Under the pieces are notes generated by a model. It worked only from the letters and a program-made list of their open reading frames with translations. It made no database searches and had not been told where the DNA came from. Of a stretch of 41,279 nucleotides of DNA, positions 32,977 through 41,118 are shown piece after piece. Position 1 is the stretch's first letter. Each line of letters opens with the position of its first letter. Source of the stretch: Aequorivita soesokkakensis (GTDB lineage Bacteria; Bacteroidota; Bacteroidia; Flavobacteriales; Flavobacteriaceae); the NCBI RefSeq assembly GCF_001641085.1, contig NZ_LXIE01000036.1:1-41279 (forward strand), written 5' to 3'. The position numbers and the translations under genes are program-made.

Positions 32977-33636
32977 ATGCAAAATGTAGTCACTTATTTA
33001 ATAATTTTTTTCACAGCCATCGTGATGCAGGCCCAAACTGAAAACACGGTAAATGCAGATGCCGCACCTACAAAATACCAACAAGGCATGCGCAAAGCAT
33101 TCCAATTGTGGCAGGAAGATAAATCCTGGGATGCCGCAAATGTGTTTGAGCGCATCGCTTCAGCAGAACCGGACAATTGGCTTCCGCTTTATTACGTGGC
33201 CCAAATTAACGTAATCAATAGTTTTACGGAAAAAGACGCAACCAAGTTGAAGGCGCAATTGGATAAAGCACAGGATTTTTTAAACCAAGCAACCACCCTT
33301 TCAAAAGACAACCCAGATTTATTGGTTTTGCAGGCGCAATTATATACGGCCTGGATTGTTTTTGACGGCCAACAATATGGAATGACCTATTCCGCGAAAG
33401 CTTCTGAACTTTACAACAAAGCGTTGGCATTAGCGCCCAACAATCCGCGGATTATTTTGGCCAAAGCCGAATGGGATATGGGTGGCGCCAAATATTTTGG
33501 ACAGTCCGTGGAGCCTTATTGCAAAGACATTCAACGCGCCATAGATCTTTTCGCTACCTTTAAACCAGCGGGTGAATTTTACCCAACCTACGGCGAAGAA
33601 CGGGCAAAGCAGATACAGGCGGAAAGCTGTAAATAA
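32977..33636 (+). CDS. Exported TPR protein
   Basis: The 219-residue protein has a signal peptide (about 1-19, ending MQAQ), then helical repeats of the tetratricopeptide type: KYQQGMRKAFQLWQEDKSW, AANVFERIASAEPDNWLPLYY and ASELYNKALALAPNNPRIIL. It is periplasmic. It sits between the TonB receptor and the histidine kinase, whose start is only 16 bp after its stop, so it probably shares a transcript with the kinase. A role in sensing or in receptor assembly is possible, but nothing in the sequence decides. Confidence 0.8.
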   Translation: MQNVVTYLIIFFTAIVMQAQTENTVNADAAPTKYQQGMRKAFQLWQEDKSWDAANVFERIASAEPDNWLPLYYVAQINVINSFTEKDATKLKAQLDKAQDFLNQATTLSKDNPDLLVLQAQLYTAWIVFDGQQYGMTYSAKASELYNKALALAPNNPRIILAKAEWDMGGAKYFGQSVEPYCKDIQRAIDLFATFKPAGEFYPTYGEERAKQIQAESCK

Positions 33637-33652
33637 AATATAAATTTTAGGA

Positions 33653-34984
33653 ATGAAGTTTTTTTTAAAAGAATTCGGCAAGGCTTTTTTTATAGGTTTT
33701 CTCATCTATTTGGTTTTGATGGCCATCACCTATATTTCAGTCGGCAGTTTGGGAACGCCGCGCGAAATTCTTGTGAATTTTGGTTATAATCAGCTTTATT
33801 CCGTAGTACTTTATTTGGTGAACGTGCCGTTGTTTCGGTATTTCATTAAAACCCATAAAGGTGAATTTTTCAAATTAAAAAATCTGCTAAAAAGCTTCTT
33901 TGGGGCCATTCTTTCAACTTTAGTAGGGCTTTTTGTGCTTCAGGTTTTTTTAAATGTAATCATTGAAGGAGAGGATTTTTTAAAGTTCCTTTCCGAACAG
34001 AAAATTGATTATTACTACGTTGCCTTTATAATTGCAATGGTGGTAAGTATTATTTTTTACATTGCCTACTATTACAAGTTCAAACAGGAAAATAAGGTAA
34101 CCGAGCAGAAGATAATCGCGGGCACGGCATCGGCAAAGTTTGATGCGTTAAAAAACCAACTGGATCCACATTTTCTCTTCAACAGTTTGAATGTTTTGAC
34201 CAGTTTGATTGAAGAAAACCCCGAAGCCGCAACGCGTTTCACTACTTCGCTTTCAAAGGTGTATCGGTATGTTTTGGAACAGAAAAGCAAGGAGCTGGTT
34301 ACGTTGGAGGAAGAATTGAAATTTGCGGAACTCTATATGTCACTTTTGGCCGTTCGTTTTGAGGACAGTATCGTTTTTACAACACCTTCAAAATTGGAAA
34401 ACCCACAAGCAAAGGTGGTTCCTTTATCGCTTCAGCTTTTGTTGGAAAACGCAGTGAAGCACAATCAGGTTATGCCTTCCAAGAAACTTCACATAACTAT
34501 TTCCGAGGAAAACGGCAATTTGGTTGTGGCCAACAACAGTCAGCCAAAGCAGGTTTTAAAGGAAAGCACGGGTGTTGGCTTGCGAAATATCCGCGACCGA
34601 TATGCGCTTTTAACGAAACGTCCGGTACTTATTAACGAAACCCAAAAAGAGTTCCGAATTGCAATTCCCGTTTTGGGAGAAAACATTCAAATTATGAATA
34701 CAACGGATACATTTATTTCAGAAAAAAGATACAAACTCGCCAAGAAACGGGTGGAAAAATTAAAGGTGTTTTATATACATTTTGCTATTTATTGTATTTG
34801 TGTGCCCGTATTTATTTACCTTAATTTTCTTTCGCGAGCGGGATTTCCGTGGGCACTGTTCCCCATTGTGGGCTGGGGCATTGGCGTTACGAGCCACGCT
34901 TCGGAAACATTTAATTACAATCCTTTCTTCGGAAAAAACTGGGAGGAACGTAAAATTAGGGAATTGATGGATAAAGAGGATTAA
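33653..34984 (+). CDS. LytS-type sensor histidine kinase with C-terminal 2TM domain
   Basis: The 443-residue kinase has about four N-terminal membrane spans (10-30, 45-62, 82-103, 120-141). The His_kinase motif follows as LDPHFLFNSLNVLTSL with the phospho-acceptor H173. The ATP-binding domain shows N266 in LLLENAVKHN and the G box GVGLRNIRDRY near 307-317. A 2TM domain is fused at 355-443, with AKKRVEKLKVFYIHF, two spans and NWEERKIRELMD. This fused domain matches the three stand-alone proteins encoded just downstream. The cognate LytTR regulator is at 36081. The kinase core is intact. Confidence 0.92.
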   Translation: MKFFLKEFGKAFFIGFLIYLVLMAITYISVGSLGTPREILVNFGYNQLYSVVLYLVNVPLFRYFIKTHKGEFFKLKNLLKSFFGAILSTLVGLFVLQVFLNVIIEGEDFLKFLSEQKIDYYYVAFIIAMVVSIIFYIAYYYKFKQENKVTEQKIIAGTASAKFDALKNQLDPHFLFNSLNVLTSLIEENPEAATRFTTSLSKVYRYVLEQKSKELVTLEEELKFAELYMSLLAVRFEDSIVFTTPSKLENPQAKVVPLSLQLLLENAVKHNQVMPSKKLHITISEENGNLVVANNSQPKQVLKESTGVGLRNIRDRYALLTKRPVLINETQKEFRIAIPVLGENIQIMNTTDTFISEKRYKLAKKRVEKLKVFYIHFAIYCICVPVFIYLNFLSRAGFPWALFPIVGWGIGVTSHASETFNYNPFFGKNWEERKIRELMDKED

Positions 34985-35082
34985 CAGTTCATCCCTCAAA
35001 AATTACGGTTCGGAAGTTTCAATTTTATATTCGGGTCTTCCTTCTGTAATTTTATGCTATAATTTAAAAAACAATTTTAATT

Positions 35083-35391
35083 ATGGAACCTAACGAGAAA
35101 GACAGCAAGTATTTTAAAGCGAAAAGACGTGTTGCCGAAATAAAGAAATTCTACAGCAGCTTAATGTTTTATATCATTTTTATAAGCATGCTTGCCGGTA
35201 TAAACTATTACACCAACCAATGGAGATCACCTTGGTTTTTATGGGCAGCTTTCGGGTGGGGTATAGGAATTTTTTTTCAAGCCATCAAAACCTTCCAATG
35301 GATGCCTTTTGTTGGCAAGGATTGGGAAGATAGAAAAATGAAGCAATTTATGGAAGAAGAGGAAAAACACAACCAAAACCGTTGGGAATAA
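35083..35391 (+). CDS. 2TM domain protein (first of three)
   Basis: The 102-residue protein consists only of a 2TM domain: a basic amphipathic helix (FKAKRRVAEIKKFYSSL), two membrane spans (about 28-45 and 52-68), then the family's terminal motif DWEDRKMKQFME. It is homologous to the C-terminal domain of the kinase encoded 98 bp upstream. Its stop overlaps the start of the next 2TM gene as TAATG, so translation is coupled. It is probably an inner-membrane partner of the kinase, or a modulator that competes with its own 2TM domain (inference). Confidence 0.85.
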   Translation: MEPNEKDSKYFKAKRRVAEIKKFYSSLMFYIIFISMLAGINYYTNQWRSPWFLWAAFGWGIGIFFQAIKTFQWMPFVGKDWEDRKMKQFMEEEEKHNQNRWE

Positions 35392-35708
35392 TGGAATTTT
35401 CAGAAAGCACAAAATTGAGAAAGGCCCGAAAGAGGCTGGAAGCGCTAAAAGGATTTTACAAACACTTGTTAGTTTATATTGTTGTGAACATCGCTATTTT
35501 TATAGTGAGAGGGAATGTTTTGGAGTTTTTTCAAAACCAGTCCCCCGATAAAAATTTCATAGAATGGGTAAATTGGAATACTTTGATAGTCCCTATTTTT
35601 TGGGGAATAGGTTTACTGTTTCACGCTTCAAAAGTATTTCAATATAATTTTCCCTTCATTAAAAATTGGGAAGATAGGCAGATAAAAAGATTTATGGACG
35701 AAGATTAA
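35391..35708 (+). CDS. 2TM domain protein (second of three)
   Basis: The 105-residue protein has the same layout as its neighbours: LRKARKRLEALKGFYKHLLVY, two spans with a longer loop between them (residues about 45-60), and the end motif NWEDRQIKRFMD. The ATG shares one base with the stop of the preceding gene, and a TTG nine bases earlier is not needed. The next 2TM gene starts 12 bp after its stop. The loop between the spans is longer and more charged than in the first copy, so the copies are not interchangeable. Confidence 0.85.
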   Translation: MEFSESTKLRKARKRLEALKGFYKHLLVYIVVNIAIFIVRGNVLEFFQNQSPDKNFIEWVNWNTLIVPIFWGIGLLFHASKVFQYNFPFIKNWEDRQIKRFMDED

Positions 35709-35720
35709 AAGAATCAAAAA

Positions 35721-36026
35721 ATGGAAACGAAGAGAAGCCTGACTTATTTAAGAGCAAAGAAAAAAGTGGAAACATTAAAAGGTTTTTACAGCCATTTGGC
35801 AGTATTTGTTATAATCAATACAGGAATTATAGTAATAAATGCAAATGTTTTCGGAAAGGGGCCGACCAATTTTGAAGATTGGGGCAATTATTTCACCTTA
35901 TTCTTCTGGGGCATCGGATTGGTCTCGCACGCTATTTATGCGTTCTTTGTACTGAAGGTGCGAAACAATTTTTTAAAACGCTGGGAAGAGAAGAAAATCA
36001 ACCAATTTTTGGATGAAGAAATTTAA
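35721..36026 (+). CDS. 2TM domain protein (third of three)
   Basis: The 101-residue protein is another single 2TM domain: LRAKKKVETLKGFYSHLAVF, two spans with a loop containing GPTNFEDWGNYF, and the end motif RWEEKKINQFLD. The end motif is the most divergent of the four in the cluster. It precedes the response regulator gene, from which it is separated by a short tract of ATCGAA repeats. Order and spacing indicate one transcript from the kinase to the regulator. Confidence 0.85.
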   Translation: METKRSLTYLRAKKKVETLKGFYSHLAVFVIINTGIIVINANVFGKGPTNFEDWGNYFTLFFWGIGLVSHAIYAFFVLKVRNNFLKRWEEKKINQFLDEEI

Positions 36027-36076
36027 AAATCGAAATCGAAATCGAAATTAAAATCGAAATTGAAACCTGAAACCAA
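36026..36076 (+). repeat. ATCGAA-type tandem repeats before the response regulator gene
   Basis: The gap holds about five near-copies of a 6-7 bp unit (ATCGAA, ATCGAA, ATCGAAATTAAA, ATCGAA) followed by ATTGAAACCTGAAACC. It ends just before the ATG at 36081. It could alter spacing between the cistrons by slippage. Confidence 0.65.
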
Positions 36077-36080
36077 CCAA

Positions 36081-36836
36081 ATGAACGTATTAATCATTGA
36101 AGACGAAAAACCATCTGCCCGCTATCTGCAACGGATGTTGGAAAAACAGGATGTTGTTGTAAACCAAATGCTCCACAGTGTGGAAGAAGCAGTGAATTGG
36201 TTTCAAAACAATCCGCATCCAGATTTGATCTTTTTGGATATTCAATTGAGCGACGGACTTTCTTTTGAGATTTTTGATGCTGTTGAAGTGAATAGCGCTA
36301 TTATTTTCACCACCGCTTTTGACGAATACGCATTGCAGGCTTTTAAATTGAACAGTATCGATTATTTATTGAAACCAATTGATGAAGATGAATTGCATAC
36401 CGCTGTAAAAAAATATAAGTCCTTAAAACCTGCGGTCCAAAATGTACAGTTCAATTTTGAGGATATTAAAAAACTGCTCGTAAATCCCGTGGAACGCGAT
36501 TACAAAAAGCGGTTTACTACCAAAATAGGGCAGCATATAAAAATGATTTCCGTTGATGAAATTGAATGTTTTTATTCTGAAAACAAAGGCACATACGCAC
36601 ACACGGTAGATGGCCGCGATTATCTGTTGGAAACCACTTTGGAACAGTTGGAACAGGAACTTTCACCCGAAACTTTTTTTAGGATAAGCAGAAAATATTA
36701 TGTAAATATTAATTCAATAAAAGATATAATTTCCTACACAAATTCGCGTCTTCAGTTAAAGCTCAACAGTTATAAAGAACAGGAAGTGATAGTTGCCCGT
36801 GAGCGGGTAAAGGATTTTAAATTGTGGATTGAATAG
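36081..36836 (+). CDS. LytTR-family response regulator
   Basis: The 251-residue regulator has an N-terminal receiver domain (1-120) with acidic residues E7, D8 and E9, phospho-acceptor D53 in LIFLDIQLSDG, and the switch residues TTAFDEYALQAF and YLLKPI. A LytTR DNA-binding domain fills about 145-250, with IECFYSENKGTYAHTVDGRDY and RKYYVNINSI. It is the evident partner of the LytS-type kinase at 33653. The ATG at 36081 gives the standard receiver start. A TTG at 36060 lies in the repeat tract and is rejected. The LETM1-like gene converges 3 bp after its stop. Confidence 0.94.
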   Translation: MNVLIIEDEKPSARYLQRMLEKQDVVVNQMLHSVEEAVNWFQNNPHPDLIFLDIQLSDGLSFEIFDAVEVNSAIIFTTAFDEYALQAFKLNSIDYLLKPIDEDELHTAVKKYKSLKPAVQNVQFNFEDIKKLLVNPVERDYKKRFTTKIGQHIKMISVDEIECFYSENKGTYAHTVDGRDYLLETTLEQLEQELSPETFFRISRKYYVNINSIKDIISYTNSRLQLKLNSYKEQEVIVARERVKDFKLWIE

Positions 36837-36839
36837 TTT

Positions 36840-38063
36840 TTAGCCTTTCTTTTTGGCAGCTTCAATTCTATTGTCCTGAAAAGAAGAAGGCAAAAGTTTC
36901 GGAATAAATTTCACTAAAAGCGGCAAAAGGACGGTTCCGCCGGGCAGCAGAAATATGGTGAGCGACGGAATGGTTTTGCAAATATCCAGCAATTGTTCCT
37001 TTACTTTAGTCTTTTCTTCAGCAGAAAGATCGCGAAGTGTAGATTGGCCCAATAATACAATTAATTCCCCGCTTTCATCCAATTCGCGCGCCAAGCGATC
37101 CTTGTTGCGAATGATCAATAATTTTACCGTGGAAGCAGACTGTTTATAAAACTGTTTCACCGGATGTGAATATTCAAAAAGAAGAATTTTTTTTGTGTAC
37201 TTCTCTGAAAACGTCTTTAAAGCGGACAGACTCTTGTTTAAATCTTCTTCAGAAAAATCGAGCGTTACCAACATTTGCTGCAGAAATTGATGTTCGGCCT
37301 CATCCAGAGTTAAATCTTCAAAGACGGTCAAACAGCAAAGATCAAGCATATATCTTTTTTCCAATGAATTTTCGCTTTTATTCATATAGTTGATGCTTTC
37401 CAAAAAAGTTGCTGCTCCGCCATCAGCATCATCTATTATATATTCGGATGAGGTTTCGAATAATTCTATTAAAAGTTTGTCATATTTAGTCTTTTTCTTT
37501 TTCGACTTTAGGGTGTAAAAACAGCCCGTTAAAACAATTGTTTCCAGTTGTTTGTAATATTTTTTTGCAGTATTTGGTTCTGCCTGCCATTGTTTATAGG
37601 CCAAAACATCCAAATATAAAAGCGCATGCGTAAGCAGGGAAACCGTATTTTTTTTCAATAATGTATTGGCATCCTGCAATCTTGCGGAAAATATATGTTC
37701 CAGCGTGTTTGCAGGGCTTTGCGAAAGTGAAAACCTTTGAAAGAACCCGGTCTTTCTTTTTTCAAGGTGATTGTAAAATGAAAGAATATCTGCAATAGCT
37801 TCTTCATTGGTGCCGGATTCATTCTTTTTAAAATATTGAAAAAGCAGCGCGTGAAACAGATTTATCTTTGCAAGTTCCTCTTCAGTAAGTTTTAGGTTTC
37901 CGAGAGATTTTTTTGGAACTGCCGCAACCGATACACCATAAATAAAACCAGTTTGAATTAACGCATCATAAAAAGTGTTGTCATTTTCAAAGGGCTCGAT
38001 GAGATCTTTTCTTTCAAAATGATTTAAAAATTTTAAAATCCAATCTGCTGCGGACGGGTTCAT
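36840..38063 (-). CDS. LETM1-related (biofilm-associated type) protein
   Basis: The 407-residue protein has a long helical N-terminal part without recognised domain and a C-terminal segment (about 330-395) like the LETM1 ribosome-binding-like domain: RLARELDESGELIVLLGQST, then LSAEEKTKVKEQLLDICKTIPSLTIF and the hydrophobic LPGGTVLLPLLVKFIPKLLP. In Flavobacteriaceae such proteins are annotated as LETM1-related biofilm-associated. Eukaryotic LETM1 acts in mitochondrial ion exchange, but the bacterial role is not established. The ATG at 38063 is preferred to a TTG at 38117. It converges on the response regulator gene with a 3-bp gap. Confidence 0.8.
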   Translation of the reverse strand: MNPSAADWILKFLNHFERKDLIEPFENDNTFYDALIQTGFIYGVSVAAVPKKSLGNLKLTEEELAKINLFHALLFQYFKKNESGTNEEAIADILSFYNHLEKRKTGFFQRFSLSQSPANTLEHIFSARLQDANTLLKKNTVSLLTHALLYLDVLAYKQWQAEPNTAKKYYKQLETIVLTGCFYTLKSKKKKTKYDKLLIELFETSSEYIIDDADGGAATFLESINYMNKSENSLEKRYMLDLCCLTVFEDLTLDEAEHQFLQQMLVTLDFSEEDLNKSLSALKTFSEKYTKKILLFEYSHPVKQFYKQSASTVKLLIIRNKDRLARELDESGELIVLLGQSTLRDLSAEEKTKVKEQLLDICKTIPSLTIFLLPGGTVLLPLLVKFIPKLLPSSFQDNRIEAAKKKG

Positions 38064-38209
38064 CGTATTATTTATGATTATTTTTGGGTGTTCAGCCCTT
38101 GTTTTGGACGTTAACAAAAGATTAACGTTGTTTTAAAAACCATGCAGTTACATTTAAGCGTAAGTATAGGCGAATAAGTAAAAATAAATAATAAAAACCA
38201 ACAAAAAAG

Positions 38210-38896
38210 ATGAAAAAATCAAAATTTTTTGCAGTAATCGGTGGAATAGGCGTAGCCGCACTATCGATATTTTTAATATCCGCGGATCACATTGACGCGC
38301 CAGCTGTAGCCGGCACAACCGCAGATATTACAGACTTTTACGCCTTTCAGGGCGAGAACAATGGCAATTTTGTTTTTGCCGCTAATGTACAAGGGTTATT
38401 GGCACCCGGACAACCCACAAGTCAAGCTGTGTTTGATGAAACCGTATTGGTAGAAATAAACATTGATAATAACAATGACTTAAAGGAAGACTTGGTGATA
38501 CAAGCCATTAAACGTGGGGATTCTATGTATTTCTTTGGTCCTTCTGCGCCAGCTATGCAAGGTTTGGAGAGTACTATCGCAACTTCAGCCAGAAGAAGCG
38601 TGAAAATTTCTACTAAAGATGACGTTCAAATTACTGAAAAAGACGGAATGAAGTTTTTTGCAGGCCCGCGGGAAGATCCTTTCTTCTTTGATTTTAATCA
38701 ATACAATGCAATACTTGCAGGAACAGCTGGTGGTTTTAATAACCCAGGAGCAGACACTTTTGCAGGAACAAACGTATTGAGTATTGTAATTGAAGTTCCA
38801 AAATCTATGATTCCCGGTGGAGTTGCTGGTGTAAATCCATTTGCTCCAAACACACCTATATACAATGTGTGGGTTGAAGCCAAAAGAAAAATATAA
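38210..38896 (+). CDS. DUF4331 protein, N-terminal half type
   Basis: The 228-residue protein has a signal-like hydrophobic N-terminus (about 5-25) directly followed by ADHIDAPAVAGTTADITDFYAF, the opening hallmark of DUF4331. FFAGPREDPFFFDFNQYN and NVLSIVIEVPKSMIPG also match the first half of that domain. The protein ends after YNVWVEAKRKI, about where full-length DUF4331 proteins continue. The second half of the domain appears in the next gene, which begins 27 bp later with its own lipoprotein signal. Both are exported, so they may assemble into one unit outside the cytoplasm. Confidence 0.85.
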   Translation: MKKSKFFAVIGGIGVAALSIFLISADHIDAPAVAGTTADITDFYAFQGENNGNFVFAANVQGLLAPGQPTSQAVFDETVLVEINIDNNNDLKEDLVIQAIKRGDSMYFFGPSAPAMQGLESTIATSARRSVKISTKDDVQITEKDGMKFFAGPREDPFFFDFNQYNAILAGTAGGFNNPGADTFAGTNVLSIVIEVPKSMIPGGVAGVNPFAPNTPIYNVWVEAKRKI

Positions 38897-38923
38897 TTGC
38901 TAACCTTGAAAAAATTTAAAAAG

Positions 38924-39550
38924 ATGAAAACATTAAAATATATAACCCTTTTTGCTGCAATTTCAACATCATTATTGTTTGTGCAGTGTAAAGATGACGA
39001 CGATAACGTAATAATACAAGAAACTTGTACAGACGGAATTATGAACGGTGATGAAACTGGAGTGGATTGCGGTGGAACTTCTTGTGCACCTTGCGGACAA
39101 GTACTTGATTTTAGCGGAACTTACAGACAGGAAGATCAAATGGGTCGTCCAGGTATAAATACCGTTTTTGGAACTACTGGCTTTAAAGATTCTTTTAATG
39201 CTACAGTTCCCTCAGCAATGCAAGCTGCATTTCAAACTAAGTTTCAAGATAAGTTACTTGCTCTAAATGCAGGTTATACAACTAATGCACTTGGTCTTGA
39301 CGCTGCAACTTTCACTACTGTACTTTCTAATGATGTATTGTGGTTGGGTAAAACAGGTATCACTACTTATTTTAACGGCACAGAGATTTTGACAGGTAGA
39401 GCCTTGAGTGATGATGTGATAGACGTATCATTGCTATTAATCTTTGGCGGACCTGACGGAACTGAAAACCCAGGTTTGACAAGTGATGGTGTGCCGTCAA
39501 ACGATGTTGCTTTTTCAAGCAGCTTCCCGTATTTGGCTGGCCCGTTTTAA
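38924..39550 (+). CDS. DUF4331 lipoprotein, C-terminal half type
   Basis: The 208-residue protein has a lipoprotein signal ending FVQC. A cysteine-rich stretch follows, CTDGIMNGDETGVDCGG and CAPC, a short motif seen in Bacteroidota surface proteins. The rest resembles the second half of DUF4331: QMGRPGINTVF, FKDSFNATVPS, RALSDDVIDVSLLLIFGG, and the ending DVAFSSSFPYLAGPF. The ATG at 38924 is chosen because it opens the signal sequence. The gap from the first DUF4331 gene is 27 bp, so co-transcription is expected. A terminator follows at 39571. Confidence 0.83.
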   Translation: MKTLKYITLFAAISTSLLFVQCKDDDDNVIIQETCTDGIMNGDETGVDCGGTSCAPCGQVLDFSGTYRQEDQMGRPGINTVFGTTGFKDSFNATVPSAMQAAFQTKFQDKLLALNAGYTTNALGLDAATFTTVLSNDVLWLGKTGITTYFNGTEILTGRALSDDVIDVSLLLIFGGPDGTENPGLTSDGVPSNDVAFSSSFPYLAGPF

Positions 39551-39570
39551 TAAACACAGCTTTAATTCAG

Positions 39571-39600
39571 AAAAGAGAACCGTCTGGGTTCTCTTTTTTG
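39571..39600 (+). terminator. Intrinsic terminator after the DUF4331 pair
   Basis: Stem AAAAGAGAACC with loop GTCT and GGGTTCTCTTTT, continued by T residues. It separates the DUF4331 pair from the TPR lipoprotein gene, which may depend on read-through or on its own promoter. Confidence 0.85.
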
Positions 39601-39647
39601 GTTTAAACACAATTTTAAAAAAATACAACTAACAAAATACTTTTACA

Positions 39648-40925
39648 ATGAAAAAAATAATAACAATACTCACAATTGCAGTTCTTTTTGGATGTCAGGA
39701 AAAACCAAAAGGAATAACTGACAGTAAGGATTACGATCAATATTTGGTCACAAACAAAACTCCCGGAAAAGATGCCATCCATAAAGATTTAGAATTTTGG
39801 AAAGCACGTTTCAACAATGATTCTACACATTTAATGGAAATGAGCCGTCTCTCTGGAATACACGCAGCGCTTTTTGGAAGTACGGGGGATATTTCAGAAT
39901 TGAAAACTTCGGAAATGTTGATTAAAAAAGCACACAACGTTTCAGCTAGAAATAAGGATTCCTATTTGCGCAGTTTGGCGCATAACTATATTTCGCAACA
40001 CCGTTTTAAGGAAGCACAAGTTTTATTGGACAGCGCATATACCTATGAAGACAACAGAAAGGAAACCGAAATGATGCTTTTTGATGTGGCAATGGAATTG
40101 GGTGAATATGATCGTGCAGACACCCTTTTGGGTAACATAAAAGATCCAAAAGACTTCAATTATTTAATTCGTTTGGCAAAATGGAGCGATCACAACGGCA
40201 ATCTTGATGCTGCCATAAAATATATGGAACAGGCCAAGCAAATTGCTGAAGATCGCGATAACAAAGGCTTGAAGTTATGGGTTTATAGCAATATTGGTGA
40301 TTTTTACGGGCACGCCGGAAGAATAAAGGATTCGTATGATAGTTACCTAAAAACTTTGGCAATTGAACCCGACAATCATTATGTAAAAAAACAACTTGCA
40401 TGGATGGTCTATTCCTCTGAAAAAAATACCGAAGAAGCGAACCGCATTTTGGATTCTGTAATGGTAAACCACAAAGCGCCGGATTATTATCTCTTGATAG
40501 GTGAAATGGCGGAATTTGACGGAAATACTTCTGAAGCAAAAAAACAGTACGATATGTTTTTAAAGGCAACTGATAATCCAAGTTATGGTGGCATGTACAA
40601 TACCTATCTCATTAGCCTGTATGCAGAAACAGAACCTGAAAAAGCGTTGGCTCTAGCCGAAAAGGAAATCACAAATCGCGCTACTCCCGAAACATATCAA
40701 TTGCTGGCATATTCACAATTGAAAGCAGGAGAAAAGGAAGCCGCTTTAAAAACAATTGAAGAACACGTAGCCGGAAAAACTTCAGAGCCAAAGGCGCTTT
40801 TCCATTCCGCTTTAGTATATAAAGCAAATGGAATGGAAGACAAGGTGGCGCCATTAAAAGAAGAGCTTATGGGTGCTTTTTATGAATTAGGCCCTGTAAA
40901 GGCAAAAGAAATTGAAAAATTATAA
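39648..40925 (+). CDS. TPR lipoprotein
   Basis: The 425-residue protein has a lipoprotein signal with lipobox VLFGC and a mature part built of tetratricopeptide repeats. Clear units include AHNYISQHRFKEAQVLLDSAY, DAAIKYMEQAKQIAEDR and SYDSYLKTLAIEPDNHYV, and a late unit has TYQLLAYSQLKAGEKEAALK. It is probably anchored to the outer membrane with the repeats in the periplasm. It lies downstream of the DUF4331 pair on the same strand, an order that suggests a shared role, though a terminator lies in between. Binding partners are unknown. Confidence 0.85.
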   Translation: MKKIITILTIAVLFGCQEKPKGITDSKDYDQYLVTNKTPGKDAIHKDLEFWKARFNNDSTHLMEMSRLSGIHAALFGSTGDISELKTSEMLIKKAHNVSARNKDSYLRSLAHNYISQHRFKEAQVLLDSAYTYEDNRKETEMMLFDVAMELGEYDRADTLLGNIKDPKDFNYLIRLAKWSDHNGNLDAAIKYMEQAKQIAEDRDNKGLKLWVYSNIGDFYGHAGRIKDSYDSYLKTLAIEPDNHYVKKQLAWMVYSSEKNTEEANRILDSVMVNHKAPDYYLLIGEMAEFDGNTSEAKKQYDMFLKATDNPSYGGMYNTYLISLYAETEPEKALALAEKEITNRATPETYQLLAYSQLKAGEKEAALKTIEEHVAGKTSEPKALFHSALVYKANGMEDKVAPLKEELMGAFYELGPVKAKEIEKL

Positions 40926-41004
40926 AAAATTGAAAACCAAGTCTTCAACTATTACGTAAGTTTAGTTGAGGTTGGTTATCTATCAAGAGATTGATAGATT
41001 TTAC

Positions 41005-41027
41005 AAAACCGGAAATATCCGGTTTTT
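41005..41027 (+). terminator. Intrinsic terminator
   Basis: Perfect stem AAAACCGGA with loop and TCCGGTTTT, followed by T-rich sequence. It lies about 80 bp after the TPR lipoprotein stop. Confidence 0.8.
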
Positions 41028-41048
41028 CAGAGTTTTTTTGTTAGTTGA

Positions 41049-41075
41049 AGCGCCCGCAAAATGCGGGCGCTTTTT
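41049..41075 (+). terminator. Intrinsic terminator, GC-rich
   Basis: Perfect 10-bp stem AGCGCCCGCA / TGCGGGCGCT and five T residues. It is the strongest hairpin of the cluster and much more GC-rich than its surroundings. Confidence 0.85.
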
Positions 41076-41118
41076 ATATATAAGAATTTTGAAAAGGCTT
41101 CATCTTATTCAAAAATAA

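Noticed and set aside
30715-33636. Polysaccharide utilisation (SusC/SusD) locus
   Set aside because: The receptor is short, no SusD-like lipoprotein or glycoside hydrolase is adjacent, and the next gene is a TPR protein.
36026-36076. CRISPR array
   Set aside because: The repeat unit is only 6-7 bp with no spacers, so this is a simple tandem tract.
38210-39550. DUF4331 pair as one gene broken by a point mutation
   Set aside because: Both parts are in the same frame, but the second part starts with a complete lipoprotein signal and the 27-bp gap has normal spacing, so two genes are more likely than a recent nonsense mutation.
40156-40581. 141-codon frame opposite the TPR lipoprotein
   Set aside because: It is the antisense of a clear TPR gene with a lipoprotein signal, and no homologous features are seen.
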